Assembly (NCBI GenBank): GCA_002360455.1
Contig: DEQQ01000024.1
Span: 21,248-85,247, forward strand
Direction of reading: 5' to 3'
Length of the DNA: 64,000 bases
DNA from: Saprospiraceae bacterium UBA3362
GTDB lineage: Bacteria > Bacteroidota > Bacteroidia > Chitinophagales > Saprospiraceae
Of this stretch, positions 62,205-64,000 are shown piece after piece. The translations under genes were made by a program, and so were the position numbers. The notes under the pieces were generated by a model. It was not told the origin of the DNA and did no database searches. It saw only the letters and a list, made by a program, of their open reading frames with translations. Every line of letters begins with the position of its first letter. Position 1 is the stretch's first letter.

Positions 62205-63875
62205 ATGACAACAGATATAGAAATTGCACAGTCGGTTCAGTTGCAACCTATTGTGGATATTGCCAAAAAGGTTGGTATTCCTGAAAGCGAGCTGCAAATG
62301 TATGGAAAATACAAGGCAAAACTACCCTTGGAATTAATAAACGAAGAAAAAATCAAGCAATGCAAATTGATTTTAGTTTCGGCGATATCCCCTACTCCTG
62401 CCGGAGAAGGAAAAACGACGACCAGCATCGGCTTGTCCGAAGGGATGAACAAGATAGGTAAGAAAACTATGGTTGTTTTGAGAGAACCTTCCTTGGGGCC
62501 GGTTTTCGGAATCAAAGGCGGAGCAACAGGAGGCGGATGGAGCCAGGTATTGCCCATGGAAGATATTAATCTGCATTTTACAGGAGATTTTTCTGCTGTG
62601 GAGAAAGCCCATAATTTGTTGGCTGCTTTAATTGACAATAATATTCAGAATAAAAAATTCAATCTAGGTCTTGATCCGCGAACTATAGCTTGGAAAAGGG
62701 TCATGGATATGAACGACAGATCATTGCGCAAGATCACCATAGGTCTTGGAGGAACAGGCAATGGAGTACCGAGGGAAACAGGTTTTGATATCACTGCTGC
62801 CTCAGAGATAATGGCTATTTTATGTTTATCAAAGGGACCGGAGGATCTCAAGAAAAGAATGGGCAATATATTTATAGGTTTGACACATGACAAAAAACCC
62901 ATTTTTGCCAGAGACCTCAAAGCAGAAGGCGCCATGGCTGCCTTACTTAAAGACGCTATCAAACCCAATTTGGTTCAAACGATAGAAGGAAACCCTGCAA
63001 TTATTCACGGAGGTCCGTTTGCCAACATTGCTCAAGGAACCAACACGATATTGGCCACTAAGATGGGAATGTCGTTGGCAGATTATGTGGTCACTGAAGC
63101 CGGTTTTGGTTTTGATCTTGGTGCAGAAAAATTCCTTGATATTAAATGCAAAACGGCAGGCTTAAGTCCAAATGCAGTAGTGATTGTAGCTACAGTAAGA
63201 GCATTGAAGTATCACGGTGGCACCAGCCTCAAAAACCTGAACGAACCGAACGCAAAAGCAGTAGCCAAAGGCTGTGCCAATCTTGAAAAACATCTCGAAA
63301 ATGCAAAACAATTTGGCATCCCTGCTGTGGTAGCCATCAATCGCTTCGTAAAGGATACGGACGAAGAGCTCCAGGTGATCAAAGAACGTTGTGACAGCTT
63401 AGGAGTGCAGGCTGTGTTCTCCGAAGTATGGGCAAAAGGAGGAAACGGCGCCATAGAACTTGCAGAAAAAGTCTGCGCTATAGCTGACCAATGGAATACG
63501 CCATTCAATGCTATGTACGACTGGAATGACAGTATTGAAAATAAAATTAATGCCATAGCAACAAAGGTGTATGGAGCCAAACAGGTTGATTTTTCTGTTG
63601 ATGCCAAAGCTGATATTAAGAGAATCAACAGCTTAGGTCTTGGAGCACTACCCATCTGTATGGCAAAAACTCAAAAATCGCTTTCGGATAATCCGGATTT
63701 AATAGGCAGGCCAAGAGATTTTACTCTTACGGTGAGAGAAATAGAATTGGCAGCCGGAGCAGGATTCATAGTGCCCATTACGGGAGAAATGATGCGAATG
63801 CCGGGCTTACCTGATACTCCTGCCGCAGAAAACATCGACATTGACGAAAACGGCAATATCAAGGGCTTATTTTAA
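62205..63875 (+). CDS. fhs: Formate--tetrahydrofolate ligase
   Basis: Fhs makes 10-formyl-tetrahydrofolate from formate, ATP and tetrahydrofolate, feeding purine and one-carbon metabolism. The 556-residue protein has the family length and landmarks: P-loop TPAGEGKTTTSIGL (about 63-76), REPSLGPVFGIKGGATGGG, DMNDRSLRKI, GLGGTGNGVPRETGFDITAASEIMAI split over the substrate site, and PGLPDTPAAENIDIDENG near the C-terminus. ATG 62205 follows an A/T-rich leader without a Shine-Dalgarno sequence, normal for the phylum. Confidence 0.97.
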   Translation: MTTDIEIAQSVQLQPIVDIAKKVGIPESELQMYGKYKAKLPLELINEEKIKQCKLILVSAISPTPAGEGKTTTSIGLSEGMNKIGKKTMVVLREPSLGPVFGIKGGATGGGWSQVLPMEDINLHFTGDFSAVEKAHNLLAALIDNNIQNKKFNLGLDPRTIAWKRVMDMNDRSLRKITIGLGGTGNGVPRETGFDITAASEIMAILCLSKGPEDLKKRMGNIFIGLTHDKKPIFARDLKAEGAMAALLKDAIKPNLVQTIEGNPAIIHGGPFANIAQGTNTILATKMGMSLADYVVTEAGFGFDLGAEKFLDIKCKTAGLSPNAVVIVATVRALKYHGGTSLKNLNEPNAKAVAKGCANLEKHLENAKQFGIPAVVAINRFVKDTDEELQVIKERCDSLGVQAVFSEVWAKGGNGAIELAEKVCAIADQWNTPFNAMYDWNDSIENKINAIATKVYGAKQVDFSVDAKADIKRINSLGLGALPICMAKTQKSLSDNPDLIGRPRDFTLTVREIELAAGAGFIVPITGEMMRMPGLPDTPAAENIDIDENGNIKGLF

Positions 63876-63937
63876 CAATCCTTGTGTAAATATTACTTCT
63901 TGTATGAAGATAGAAAAATCGATCTTGAGATCTAAAC

Positions 63938-63962
63938 GGTTTTAAGACATCAAACCTTTTCA
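63938..63962 (+). terminator. Weak terminator candidate after fhs
   Basis: GGTTT (63938-63942) and AAACC (63952-63956) can pair around a 9-nt loop, followed by TTTTCATTTTTATT. The stem is only five pairs, mostly A-T, so the call is tentative. Confidence 0.35.
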
Positions 63963-64000
63963 TTTTTATTAAGATAACAATGAAATAAAAAAAAGTTATT

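Noticed and set aside
62237..62638. 133-codon open frame on the minus strand inside fhs
   Set aside because: It lies wholly antisense to a highly conserved gene, and its product has no recognisable domain or signal.

Overview
The window is AT-rich DNA from a member of the Bacteroidota, most likely from the Saprospiria/Chitinophagia side of the phylum (the class is inference; the phylum is well supported). Support comes from a complete type IX secretion core locus (porP/sprF-gldK-gldL-gldM-gldN), four secreted proteins with C-terminal type IX sorting tails, a DUF5683 gene behind parAB, a TamL-like lipidated BamA protein, a very large 'ATGDFSYNIPL' (RHS-like) surface protein, and promoters of the Bacteroidota form TTG-N18..20-TAnnTTTG. 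About 48 protein genes, one tRNA-Arg and one well-supported small-RNA candidate are described. I saw no rRNA, CRISPR array, intact insertion sequence or prophage.

Layout. 1-7494 (minus): a two-gene operon, an Ig/FN3-like secreted protein followed by a >2100-residue RHS-like protein that runs off the left edge. 7637-10880: a cohesin-like sorting-tail protein with its own promoter and terminator, placed between two direct copies of the 3' end of a family 2 glycosyltransferase gene; the left copy is a broken pseudogene. 11109-18301: recR, then pdhC (E2), an AlkD-type glycosylase gene and two tandem kup potassium transporter genes about 92% identical in protein. 18330-21734 (minus): operon parA-parB-DUF5683-sugar transaminase. 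22103-29675 (minus): gldN, gldM, gldL, gldK, porP and a DUF255 thioredoxin-like gene. 29891-33617: PhnP-like hydrolase, a small conserved protein, an outer-membrane barrel, a lipoprotein, and a metal ABC permease fused to a DtxR-like repressor. 33855-36286 (minus): a small exported protein, beta carbonic anhydrase and a SulP transporter. 36745-37960: two unknown lipoproteins. 38167-45464: a Cys/Met-metabolism PLP enzyme, operon rluD-like/acyl-CoA reductase/nth, TamL-like protein, SpoU methyltransferase. 45568-52858: TPR-PD40-SPOR protein, S8 protease with GEVED domain, LemA and DUF2207. 52916-57845 (minus): korB, tRNA-Arg(UCG), an Omp28/thioredoxin-like sorting-tail protein, a PAP2-like protein, pyrophosphatase. 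57904-63875: DUF4403 lipoprotein, an unknown sorting-tail protein, small RNA, TolB-like lipoprotein, fhs.

How they work together. PorP-GldKLMN is the core of the secretion machine that would export the cargo encoded at 8031, 47640, 54216 and 59319, and possibly the RHS-like protein. The TamL-like protein, the OM barrel and the SPOR protein belong to the same envelope biology. Anion transporter, carbonic anhydrase and the small exported protein form a likely bicarbonate/anion module.

Most worth following: (1) three dispersed ~100-bp elements with conserved ends and internal hairpins whose stems differ in sequence but keep pairing; (2) a ~148-nt small RNA at 60622-60769 (minus) with a strong promoter and a terminator that pairs only on the minus-strand transcript; (3) the secreted-protein cassette between 278-bp direct repeats of a glycosyltransferase 3' end; (4) a YtgCR-like permease-repressor fusion; (5) the giant RHS-like protein with its Ig-like partner.
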